Shown here piece by piece: positions 6,723 through 13,712 of a stretch of DNA of 35,577 bases. Source of the DNA: Rheinheimera sp. (GTDB lineage: Bacteria > Pseudomonadota > Gammaproteobacteria > Enterobacterales > Alteromonadaceae); the NCBI GenBank assembly GCA_003482455.1, contig DMYW01000060.1, positions 1 to 35,577 of the forward strand. The letters run 5' to 3'. The notes under the pieces are model-generated. The model was given only the letters and a program-made list of their open reading frames with translations. It had not been told where the DNA came from and ran no database searches. The position numbers and the translations under genes were made by a program. Each line of letters begins with the position of its first letter. Positions within the stretch are counted from its first letter, which is position 1.

Positions 6723-7772
6723 TCAATATCCTTCTGAAAAATCTTCAACTTTGCCGGCAAAAATGCGGTAGCCCCAGATGGTGTAGGCCAAAATCAGCGG
6801 TACAAAAATCAGCACGCCAGGCAGCATAAACTCAAGGCTGGCGCTTGGCGCGGCCGCTTCGGCGTAACTTAGTTTACCGGGCAAAATGGCTGGGAATAAG
6901 CTGACTAACAGGCCGGCAAAACCAAGCACAAACAAGCTAACGGCGAGCCAAAATGGCCGATCTTCATGGCGACTGCGTGGCAGGCTGCCGGCGCCTAAGC
7001 TTTGTTGCACGCGGCCTAAATCGCGGTGTAAGCGCAGCGCCGCGAGCAGTGCCATCAGCGGTAATGGCCATAACCATAAAAAGTGACCGTCCGCGAACCA
7101 GCGCTGCCAAATAGCGTCGCTGCCAAGGGCGGTGGCGAGACTGACGATTGCCATGGCTGCCATCATCACCCAGACCAAGCGTTGGCCGTAGCGTGCTGCT
7201 TGTTGTTGGCGCGGGCCTTGGCATTTCATCACCAGGTAACAACAGCCGAGCAAGGCGTAACCGGCCGGCACCGCTAAGGCGGTAAACAGGGTGAACGGGG
7301 TCAGCAGCGACAGCGGCGATGCGCTGTGCTCGGGAGTGCCGCCAATCAAAATGCCCAGCATCAAGCCTTGGCAACAGGCTGCTAGCGTTGAACCGGCGGC
7401 AAAGGCGCGGTTCCACCAGCGCTTGGAGGTGGTGGATTTAAACCGATACTCAAAAGCCACTCCACGGAAAATCAGGCCAATCAGCATCAGCATAATCGGC
7501 GCATATAAGGCCGAGGTGAGCCCTGCGTATGCGGCGGGGAAGGCGCCAAAGAGGATCACCCCGCCAAATACCAGCCAAGTTTCGTTGCCGTCCCAGACGT
7601 GCGAAATGGAGCGCATCAAGGTGTCTTTGTCGGCCTCATTGGGAAAAAACGGGTACAAGATGCCGATACCTAAATCAAAGCCATCCAACAGCACATACAT
7701 CAAGATGGCAAAGCCGAGTAACAAGAAATAAAACAGCGGCAAATCAAATGACAGGTTCATCAAGACGTCCAT
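6723..7772 (-). CDS. cydB: Cytochrome bd-type quinol oxidase subunit II
   Basis: A 349-aa integral membrane protein with about nine hydrophobic segments, the usual size for CydB/CioB. Signature stretches are LLDGFDLGIGIL near residue 30 and HVWDGNETWLVFGG near 60, plus GYALLGCCYLVMK in the middle. It is the structural partner of CydA in the cytoplasmic membrane complex that oxidises quinol and reduces O2 to water. Its ATG shares a base with the cydA stop (TAATG), and the small membrane ORF begins one base after its stop, giving a tightly coupled operon. Confidence 0.95.
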   Translation of the reverse strand: MDVLMNLSFDLPLFYFLLLGFAILMYVLLDGFDLGIGILYPFFPNEADKDTLMRSISHVWDGNETWLVFGGVILFGAFPAAYAGLTSALYAPIMLMLIGLIFRGVAFEYRFKSTTSKRWWNRAFAAGSTLAACCQGLMLGILIGGTPEHSASPLSLLTPFTLFTALAVPAGYALLGCCYLVMKCQGPRQQQAARYGQRLVWVMMAAMAIVSLATALGSDAIWQRWFADGHFLWLWPLPLMALLAALRLHRDLGRVQQSLGAGSLPRSRHEDRPFWLAVSLFVLGFAGLLVSLFPAILPGKLSYAEAAAPSASLEFMLPGVLIFVPLILAYTIWGYRIFAGKVEDFSEGY

Positions 7773-9271
7773 TAGCGTTCTCCTGCGGGGGTGTTAGTTG
7801 GGCTAGCGGCGCTGTTAGTTGGGCTAGCAGCGCTGGTTGAGCTAGCGCTGGGGTTGTTAACAGCGGCGGTATCCGTGGCCAGTGTTTTGGTCAGGGCCAA
7901 GGCATAACCGCTGGCTTCAACGCCAATTAAATGCTGCTGCAACGACTCCAGCGACGGTGGGCCTTTTTTAATCAGCTTGCGGAAGAAATAGATCCACACG
8001 CCAAACAGCAGGCTGTAGGTCACGACGAATAAACTCAGCGACAACGCGACCCGTTCCGCCGGCAGCGGCGATACCACATCCATGGTGCGCACCAGGCCAT
8101 ACACCAACCAAGGTTGCCGACCCACTTCCAGCACATACCAGCCGGCTAAAATGGCGATAACGCCCGTTGGTGCCATGTAACTGCATAGCCATAAGAACTG
8201 GCGCTGCGCATACAGCTTGCCGCCACGGCGCAGCCACAGGCCCCACAGCGCAACAAAAATCATCAGCATGCCAAGGCCAACCATGATCCGAAACGAGAAA
8301 AACACCACCGGCACGTTGGGCCGCTCATCCGCAGGCACGGATTTCAGGCCTTGCAATTCGCCGTCCCAGCTGTGGGTCAAAATCAAGCTGGCAAGGCCAG
8401 GGATCGCCAGTTCGGCGTGGTTTTGCTCGGCTTTTTGGTCAGGAATGGCAAACAGCAGCAGCGGTACTTGGCTCTCCCGCGCTGGCCAAATACCTTCCAT
8501 CGCCGCCAGTTTGATCGGTTGATGTTCTTTCACGTTCAGGCCATGCAAGTCGCCGACAAAGGCTTGCAGCGGCGTTAAAGCGAGCAGCCACCACAAGCAA
8601 AACGACAGGCCTTTTTTGGCAAAATCGACGTGCAGGCCGCGGCGTAAGTACCAAGCGCAGGTGGCGAGCACCACAAACCCAGCGGTGATCAGGGTTCCCA
8701 GCAGCATATGGCTTAACCGATACGGCATCGATGGGTTAAAAATCACCGCCGACCAGCTTTCCACCACAAACTTGCCATCGACGATGGCGTGGCCGGCGGG
8801 GGTTTGCATCCAGCTATTGGCGGCGATGATCCAAAAGGCCGAGATCCAGGTGCCGACCGCCACAGTGCAAGTGGCAAAGAAGTGCAATTTGGCGCTGACC
8901 CGTTGCCAGCCGAACAACATCACGCCCAAAAAGCCAGCTTCCAAGAAAAACGCCGTCAGTACTTCGTAGGCCATCAAAGGCCCAAGCACGGCGCCGGTTA
9001 GCTCCGAGAACTTGGAAAAGTTGGTACCAAATTCGTACGACAACACGATGCCCGATACCACCCCCATACCAAAGGTGATCGCAAACGGCTTGATCCAAAA
9101 CTTGGCCATTTGCAGGTACAGCGGGTTACGGGTTTTCAGCCACAAGCCTTCCCAAATAGCGATCAGCGTGGCCAAGCCGATGGTGATGGACGGAAAAATA
9201 ATGTGAAAACTAACGGTAAACGCAAATTGAATGCGCGACAGCAGCGCGCTATCCAGTGAGGCTAGTTCCAT
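7772..9271 (-). CDS. cydA: Cytochrome bd-type quinol oxidase subunit I (CioA-like)
   Basis: A 499-aa integral membrane protein with the CydA haem and proton-channel hallmarks: FTVSFHIIFPSITIG with His23 (high-spin haem ligand), YEVLTAFFLEAGFLG (the two channel Glu), YRLSHMLLG (haem b558 His), and GRQPWLVYG near the C-terminus. The quinol-binding loop after KEHQPIKLAAMEG lacks the long C-terminal insertion of E. coli CydA, so it belongs with the short-loop cyanide-insensitive (CioA) group. The ATG at 9271 is chosen over upstream frames because homology begins at once and GGAGG precedes it. The tail carries Ala/Ser/Pro/Thr repeats (7793-7834 in DNA). The upstream FNR-type box suggests induction at low oxygen. 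Confidence 0.95.
   Translation of the reverse strand: MELASLDSALLSRIQFAFTVSFHIIFPSITIGLATLIAIWEGLWLKTRNPLYLQMAKFWIKPFAITFGMGVVSGIVLSYEFGTNFSKFSELTGAVLGPLMAYEVLTAFFLEAGFLGVMLFGWQRVSAKLHFFATCTVAVGTWISAFWIIAANSWMQTPAGHAIVDGKFVVESWSAVIFNPSMPYRLSHMLLGTLITAGFVVLATCAWYLRRGLHVDFAKKGLSFCLWWLLALTPLQAFVGDLHGLNVKEHQPIKLAAMEGIWPARESQVPLLLFAIPDQKAEQNHAELAIPGLASLILTHSWDGELQGLKSVPADERPNVPVVFFSFRIMVGLGMLMIFVALWGLWLRRGGKLYAQRQFLWLCSYMAPTGVIAILAGWYVLEVGRQPWLVYGLVRTMDVVSPLPAERVALSLSLFVVTYSLLFGVWIYFFRKLIKKGPPSLESLQQHLIGVEASGYALALTKTLATDTAAVNNPSASSTSAASPTNSAASPTNTPAGER
7793..7834. repeat. Two 21-bp tandem repeats in the cydA tail
   Basis: A 21-bp unit (GTTAGTTGGGCTAGC plus six bases) occurs twice in a row with one mismatch, followed by a partial third copy. 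It encodes the 7-residue repeat of the SerProThrAsn-rich C-terminal tail; the length is a multiple of three, so copy-number changes would keep the frame. Confidence 0.7.
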
Positions 9272-9426
9272 GGTGAGCCTCCCACGCGGGCGCTTGGTTT
9301 GGACTGTTTGGTGGGCTGCCGGCGCAATGGCAGCCATAGGCGCTGTGGCGACAACAGTAACGGGAAAACCAGCAATAGCATGGCGACAACAAACGCCAGT
9401 TCAGACATAAATGCGGGCCAAGACAT
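9262..9426 (-). CDS. 54-aa membrane ORF leading the bd oxidase operon
   Basis: A short frame with an excellent ribosome binding site (GAGGAGG, five bases before the ATG at 9426). It encodes one hydrophobic helix (about residues 10-28, AFVVAMLLLVFPLLL) and then a basic, Pro/Arg-rich tail. Its stop overlaps the cydA start by 10 bases, so translation is probably coupled. I do not recognise the family. It could be a bd-oxidase assembly or accessory peptide analogous to CydP/CydX, or a leader peptide that tunes cydA translation. Confidence 0.6.
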   Translation of the reverse strand: MSWPAFMSELAFVVAMLLLVFPLLLSPQRLWLPLRRQPTKQSKPSARVGGSPWN

Positions 9427-9511
9427 AAGGCCTCCTCAGGTGATGCAAAAATCAATAAGGGTGCCAAGCCAATGCGATTGTTAGGCCAAGTTGGCAAAAC
9501 ATCGCAAAAGC

Positions 9512-9525
9512 TTGATCTGCATCAA
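9512..9525. promoter_or_regulatory. FNR/ANR box
   Basis: TTGAT-CTGC-ATCAA matches the TTGAT-N4-ATCAA consensus exactly. It lies 86 bases upstream of the first ORF of the bd oxidase operon, a suitable distance for oxygen-responsive activation of a high-affinity oxidase. Confidence 0.8.
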
Positions 9526-9584
9526 ATTTTTAATTTAGGCTTGAGTAGAGTGACAAGCTGGTTTACGCTTGCGTCGCCGGTAAC

Positions 9585-9601
9585 TGTCAACGGCGTTGAC
9601 A
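9585..9601. promoter_or_regulatory. 17-bp perfect palindrome, possible operator
   Basis: TGTCAACG-G-CGTTGACA, with 8-bp arms around one base, sits between the cyd operon and the histidine kinase gene. The binding protein is unknown; the adjacent NtrC-type regulator is one candidate. Confidence 0.55.
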
Positions 9602-9919
9602 TGACAAGGGCTGAATAGAGGCGTAGTGGCACCGCATCGGGCTTAATAAGCGCCTGGCGTGTCGGCCAAGCTCTGCGTAGTCTCGGTGGCGTTTTGTTAG
9701 CGCCACCTGGTGCAAAGTCGATGGTGCCTGGTTTTGGCAACGCAGTCCGAGGTGCGGGGCGGTGCTCGAAACTCAGTAGCCACAGGCTCTGAACCAACGC
9801 CGCGTCGCTGCCGTTGATCCAGCCAGACCGTCGTTACAAGCTCGCTCAGTCACACTCAAACCCGGTGCTGCCTAATCGCCGCGCCGAATCGCTAAACCCA
9901 CATCGCTGAGAACCACGCC

Positions 9920-12145
9920 ATGAGCCTTGATGTTGATTTTGCTGTGTTATTTCAAAGCTCTTTGCTGCTGACCAGCATCAGCGCCTTGTGGACTGGCGTC
10001 TGGTTGTGGTGGCATAGCCGCTTTCAACCAAGCTTAAAACCTTTGGCTGGTTTTAGCGCCATGATGGCGGTATGGAGCGCCGGCCATGTTGCGATGCAGC
10101 ATGGTCACGTGGCGCTTGGCCATGCGCTTATTTTGGCCAACCCCTTGATGCCGACCTGCTTTTTGTTGTTTGCCTTGTTGTATTTAGGCGACTCGCCGCA
10201 GCCGCGCTGGGTGCGCTTGTTACAGAAAAGTGCACCGTTGTGGCTGCCGTTATCGAGCCTCGTGGTGCTACTGAGCTGGTGGTTGCCATCGTCGACCGAA
10301 GTCAGCTTGCATCAAATGCAGTTGTTTTTTGTGTTTAGCGGTTTTGGTTGGCTGAACCTTGGCTACACCGTATTGGTGGGGATGCTGGCGCATGGCGTGT
10401 TGTGGCAAGGCCGTCACGCCTATCAAGGCACCAAAGGTTTTTCGATTGTCGCTATTACTATGACCGCCGGCCTTGGTTTGCTGCTGGCGACCAGCTTTGT
10501 GTTTCCATCGTTTGGGCTGGATTGGTATCCCTGGCCCATGTTGTTGCTACCTGTGTATTTAGTGCTGCTGGTGTACGCTGTGGTGCGCTATCAAATGCTG
10601 GCGGTCAACGCCTTTGCCAGCCGCGCCTTAGTGTATTTAGTGATGGCGCTGCTGCTGTTGGTGCTGATGGGCCTGATTAGCGCCTTGTTTGGTCAGCTGG
10701 GCATGCCGGCGCTTAACGCCGTGCCGGGGTATCAATTGTGGCTGTATTCGACCCTGCTGCTGGCGCTGGCGGCGGCTGCCTATCGCCCGGCTAGCAGCCT
10801 GGCGGAGCGCTTGATTTACCCCGGAGTGCAGCTGAATAACGCCATGGTGCAGCAGTGGCAACAACAGCTAGCCAGTGCGCAGGATTGGCCGGAATTGGCC
10901 AGTATCGCGGCCGAGCTGATTGCTAAACCACTCAAACAACCGCTGCAAATTCGGTTGTTGCAGGTTCGAGCGTCGCAAGGCGAACAGCTGTTGGCGCAAT
11001 CGGCGCCTTGTGCGCTGCAATTGCAGCTGCGGTTTTACGCCGCAGAGGCCGGCAGTCGTAACGGCGTCACGCTTGATCTGGCAAAGCAGGGTGTGGCACA
11101 TCAAGGCTTGGCACATCAAGGTGTGGCGAATCTGGCGGGCGCTGGTTTGGATGGCAGCAGTCGTGCCCCAACTCCGCAAGGCTGGCAGTTTGAACTTGTC
11201 GGCGATAGCGCTTTAACGCCAACGCTTCGCCTGACTGCTGAGGTGTTCGCCTCGTTGCTGGTCAGCAGTTGCGAGCGGTTGCAGTCGGCACTGGCGCTGG
11301 CGAGCGCGAAAAAACAGCAGCTGGCACAACAACATCTGGTGGAATTGGGCGCGCTGGCGGCAGCGATGGCGCACGAGCTGCGTAATCCGCTAAATATTAT
11401 TTCGATGGCCTCGGCGGGTGTGGATGCTGAGCTACGCGGCCATATTCAAAGCCAACTTAAACGTGCCGATCGGCTGATCGCCGACATGCTGGTGTACGCC
11501 GGCCGCTTGAATTTGCAGTGCCAGCTGTTTCCGCTCAAACCCTTGGTGCTAAGCGTGATCGAGCGCCAACTGGCGGCGCACATTGCGGTCAACAGCGCGA
11601 CCAATGCCAGCCATGCGTTATCTCCAGTGCAAATCACGTTGGAGATCGACGATGCGCTGCAGCTGTATGCCGATCCTTACCGTGTGCAGCAGGTGCTGCA
11701 GAATTTAGTCGACAATGCCTTGGCGTTTTTATTAAAACCTGTCGCCACCAACGGCTTAACCGCGAACGCCCATGGCACCAGCCAGCCGCAGCTACGGATC
11801 GCCGCCCAGCCGATGGCAGGCGATGCCAAGCGCGTGCAGATCTGGGTGCAAAATAACGGCCCGGCGGTCGATGCGTCTTTGCTCGATGGTCAGTTATTTC
11901 GGCCTTTTATCAGTAAACGCCCCGGTGGCAGCGGCCTTGGCCTGGCGATCGTGCAACGTATTGTGCAGGCGCATGGTGGCCAGATTAGTCATCACGGCCA
12001 ACCGGCCCAACACGGCCAACCGGCCCAACATGGCCAGCTCGCCGACAACCAATTGCCGGCGAGTCAGGGCGAGCGGCCAGCGGCTGAGCACGGCCACTGG
12101 CCGGTAGAATTTGTGTTTGATCTTGCAGGAGCCACAGCGCCATGA
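9920..12145 (+). CDS. Membrane sensor histidine kinase (7-TM N-terminus)
   Basis: A 741-aa protein. The first 300 residues contain about seven to nine hydrophobic segments (a histidine-kinase N-terminal 7TM-type sensor region). A variable linker follows, then the dimerisation domain with AMAHELRNPLN (phospho-acceptor His485), an N box LQNLVDNAL near 600 and a G box PGGSGLGLAIV near 670. Two low-complexity inserts interrupt the fold: a HQG-type repeat near residue 395 and a HGQPAQ repeat near 695, after the G box. The stop overlaps the ATG of the NtrC-type regulator (ATGA), so the two form a two-component pair. The ligand is unknown; membrane-embedded sensing and the neighbouring bd oxidase make a respiratory or quinone signal plausible. 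Confidence 0.85.
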   Translation: MSLDVDFAVLFQSSLLLTSISALWTGVWLWWHSRFQPSLKPLAGFSAMMAVWSAGHVAMQHGHVALGHALILANPLMPTCFLLFALLYLGDSPQPRWVRLLQKSAPLWLPLSSLVVLLSWWLPSSTEVSLHQMQLFFVFSGFGWLNLGYTVLVGMLAHGVLWQGRHAYQGTKGFSIVAITMTAGLGLLLATSFVFPSFGLDWYPWPMLLLPVYLVLLVYAVVRYQMLAVNAFASRALVYLVMALLLLVLMGLISALFGQLGMPALNAVPGYQLWLYSTLLLALAAAAYRPASSLAERLIYPGVQLNNAMVQQWQQQLASAQDWPELASIAAELIAKPLKQPLQIRLLQVRASQGEQLLAQSAPCALQLQLRFYAAEAGSRNGVTLDLAKQGVAHQGLAHQGVANLAGAGLDGSSRAPTPQGWQFELVGDSALTPTLRLTAEVFASLLVSSCERLQSALALASAKKQQLAQQHLVELGALAAAMAHELRNPLNIISMASAGVDAELRGHIQSQLKRADRLIADMLVYAGRLNLQCQLFPLKPLVLSVIERQLAAHIAVNSATNASHALSPVQITLEIDDALQLYADPYRVQQVLQNLVDNALAFLLKPVATNGLTANAHGTSQPQLRIAAQPMAGDAKRVQIWVQNNGPAVDASLLDGQLFRPFISKRPGGSGLGLAIVQRIVQAHGGQISHHGQPAQHGQPAQHGQLADNQLPASQGERPAAEHGHWPVEFVFDLAGATAP
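11095..11124. repeat. 15-bp tandem repeat in the kinase linker
   Basis: GGCACATCAAGG plus three bases occurs twice in tandem and encodes the AHQG repeat. It is in frame, so slippage changes length without a frameshift. Confidence 0.6.
11993..12037. repeat. 18-bp tandem repeat near the kinase C-terminus
   Basis: CACGGCCAACCGGCCCAA occurs twice perfectly, followed by half of a third copy (CATGGCCAG). It encodes HGQPAQ units inserted between the G box and the final strand of the ATPase domain. Confidence 0.75.
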
Positions 12146-13623
12146 GTTCCACGTTTTTTGACAGCACGTTGTCGTCAGTGACCCAGCCAGACGGCGTGGC
12201 CCCACAAAGTCCGGCGATGCCACTGGAATCATTCCAGCGCAGTCGTGTGCTGCTAGTTGATGATGAACCGGCGTTTCGGCTGCTGGCCGAGCGGTTTTTA
12301 ACGCAACAAGGCCATCAGGTGCTGCTGGCGGCCGATTTAACCCAAGCGCGGCAGCAACTGGCGCAGCACGCCGTGGATTTAGTGCTGCTGGATTTATCCT
12401 TACCACCCAGTTTCAACCCAGAAGATACGCTCGCGGCGGTGCCGGAATTGGCCGGTCAACCGGTGATTATTTTAACCGGCCATGCCGAGCGCGAACTGGC
12501 TCTTGGTGCCATCAGCCTTGGCGCTTACGACTTTTTGGCCAAGCCCATCGATCCGGATTTATTAGCCGTGGTGGTCAAACGGGCGGTCAGTAAACATCGG
12601 CTAGAGCAAGAACTTAAACAACTCAAACGCGGCGCGACTGCCAGTCAAGGCCTTGCGCCGCTGGTCGGGGTGTCGAGCTTGATGGCCAACATTCGCACCT
12701 TGATTGAACGCATCGCGCCGACCGACGTGCGCGTGTTGGTGACAGGGCCATCGGGCACCGGCAAAGAAGTGGTGTCGCGCGCGCTGCATCAACTAAGTCA
12801 TCGCGCCAGCGGGCCTTTTGTGTCGGTGCATTGCGGGGCAATTCCGGCCGAGCTGCTCGAGAGCGAGTTGTTTGGCTATGTGCGCGGCGCCTTTACCGGC
12901 GCTGATAAAGACCGCCAAGGCCTTCTGAGCATGGCCGATGGCGGCACCTTGTTTTTAGATGAAATTGGCGAGATGCCGCTGCCGATGCAAGTGAAGTTAT
13001 TACGGGTGTTGCAAGAGGGCAGTTTTTACCCAGTCGGTGGCCGCGAGCAAAAACACATCAATGTGCGGGTGGTGTCGGCCACCAACGCCCAGTTGCCTGA
13101 GCTCGTGCGCCAAGGCCGTTTTCGCGAAGATTTGTATTACCGCATCAAAGGCATCACGTTAGAGACGCCGGCGCTGGATGACAGACGCGAAGATATCCCG
13201 CTGCTTATTCAGCATTTTTTAGCGCAGCTTGGCGAAAAAACCAAACAGCCGGTGCAGCTGTCGACACCGGCGCTGCAATGGTTTTTACAGCGCAGCTGGC
13301 CTGGCAATGTGCGCGAGCTGCGCAACACGCTCGAAAGCGTCGCCGCCATTGCCCGCCACGGCGTAGTGCAGCTGGCCGATATTCAGCTGCTGCAGTTTGA
13401 TGTCGACAGTAGCGCGGATGACAGCGCGCCACAGGTCACAGTGGACGGCAGCAGCTCGTTAGAAGAGCAAGTACGGCTGCTGGAAATTCGGCTCCTGAGC
13501 GACGCACTGACCCAAAGCCAAGGCAACCGCAGCCAAGCCGCACGGTTACTCGGCTTGTCGCGGCAAGGCTTGCTGAAAAAGATTGAACGGTATGGCCTGA
13601 CGCAGCAGGGGTTGGTGGATTAA
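12142..13623 (+). CDS. NtrC-family sigma-54-dependent response regulator
   Basis: A 493-aa protein. An N-terminal receiver domain (about 35-150) carries Asp40/Asp41, phospho-acceptor Asp84 in VLLDLSLP, Thr112 and Lys134. An AAA+ domain (about 172-410) has Walker A GPSGTGKE (202-209), the sigma-54-contacting GAFTGA loop (249-254) and Walker B GTLFLDEIGE. A Fis-type helix-turn-helix at the end reads QGNRSQAARLLGLSRQGLLK. When phosphorylated by the preceding kinase it would open sigma-54 promoters. AGGAG lies ten bases before the ATG. Its 3' part is duplicated as a decayed copy at 18767-19304. I found no convincing sigma-54 promoter among its neighbours, so targets may lie elsewhere. Confidence 0.93.
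   Translation: MSSTFFDSTLSSVTQPDGVAPQSPAMPLESFQRSRVLLVDDEPAFRLLAERFLTQQGHQVLLAADLTQARQQLAQHAVDLVLLDLSLPPSFNPEDTLAAVPELAGQPVIILTGHAERELALGAISLGAYDFLAKPIDPDLLAVVVKRAVSKHRLEQELKQLKRGATASQGLAPLVGVSSLMANIRTLIERIAPTDVRVLVTGPSGTGKEVVSRALHQLSHRASGPFVSVHCGAIPAELLESELFGYVRGAFTGADKDRQGLLSMADGGTLFLDEIGEMPLPMQVKLLRVLQEGSFYPVGGREQKHINVRVVSATNAQLPELVRQGRFREDLYYRIKGITLETPALDDRREDIPLLIQHFLAQLGEKTKQPVQLSTPALQWFLQRSWPGNVRELRNTLESVAAIARHGVVQLADIQLLQFDVDSSADDSAPQVTVDGSSSLEEQVRLLEIRLLSDALTQSQGNRSQAARLLGLSRQGLLKKIERYGLTQQGLVD
13322..13605 (+). repeat. Direct repeat, parental copy in the NtrC-type gene
   Basis: This 284-bp stretch encoding the C-terminal linker and Fis-type domain matches 19003-19286 with a single mismatch (C13356 to T19037). 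Both copies are in the same orientation, 5,681 bp apart, and bracket the efflux operon. Confidence 0.93.
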
Positions 13624-13663
13624 TAAGACCGTTGCTTTACGCGATTATGCGTCGGTTTTTTGC

Positions 13664-13692
13664 AAAAAAAGAGGGCCTTGGTACAGGCCCTC
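13664..13692 (-). terminator. Terminator of the RND efflux operon
   Basis: GAGGGCC/GGCCCTC is a 7-bp GC-rich stem with an 8-base loop. On the minus strand it is followed by seven T (A run at 13664-13670), 21 bases beyond the permease stop. An ACGC/GCGT hairpin followed by CGGTTTTTT on the plus strand just before it may end the regulator transcript. Confidence 0.85.
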
Positions 13693-13712
13693 GTTGGTTG
13701 GGTTCAGCGTGA

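Larger units (their letters stand above)
9427..9919. other. Divergent regulatory region between cyd operon and histidine kinase gene
   Basis: About 490 bases without a convincing gene. It holds an FNR-type box (9512-9525), a perfect 17-bp palindrome (9585-9601) and a 7-bp-stem hairpin GGTGGCG/CGCCACC (9685-9707). The last could be an attenuator or a fold in a long 5' leader of the kinase transcript. Confidence 0.6.

Noticed and set aside
9522..9797. 91-aa minus-strand frame upstream of the cyd operon
   Set aside because: No ribosome binding site or recognisable domain; it overlaps the FNR box and palindrome region.
11894..12406. 170-aa antisense frame across the kinase/regulator junction
   Set aside because: It is a product of high-GC codon bias opposite two well-supported genes.
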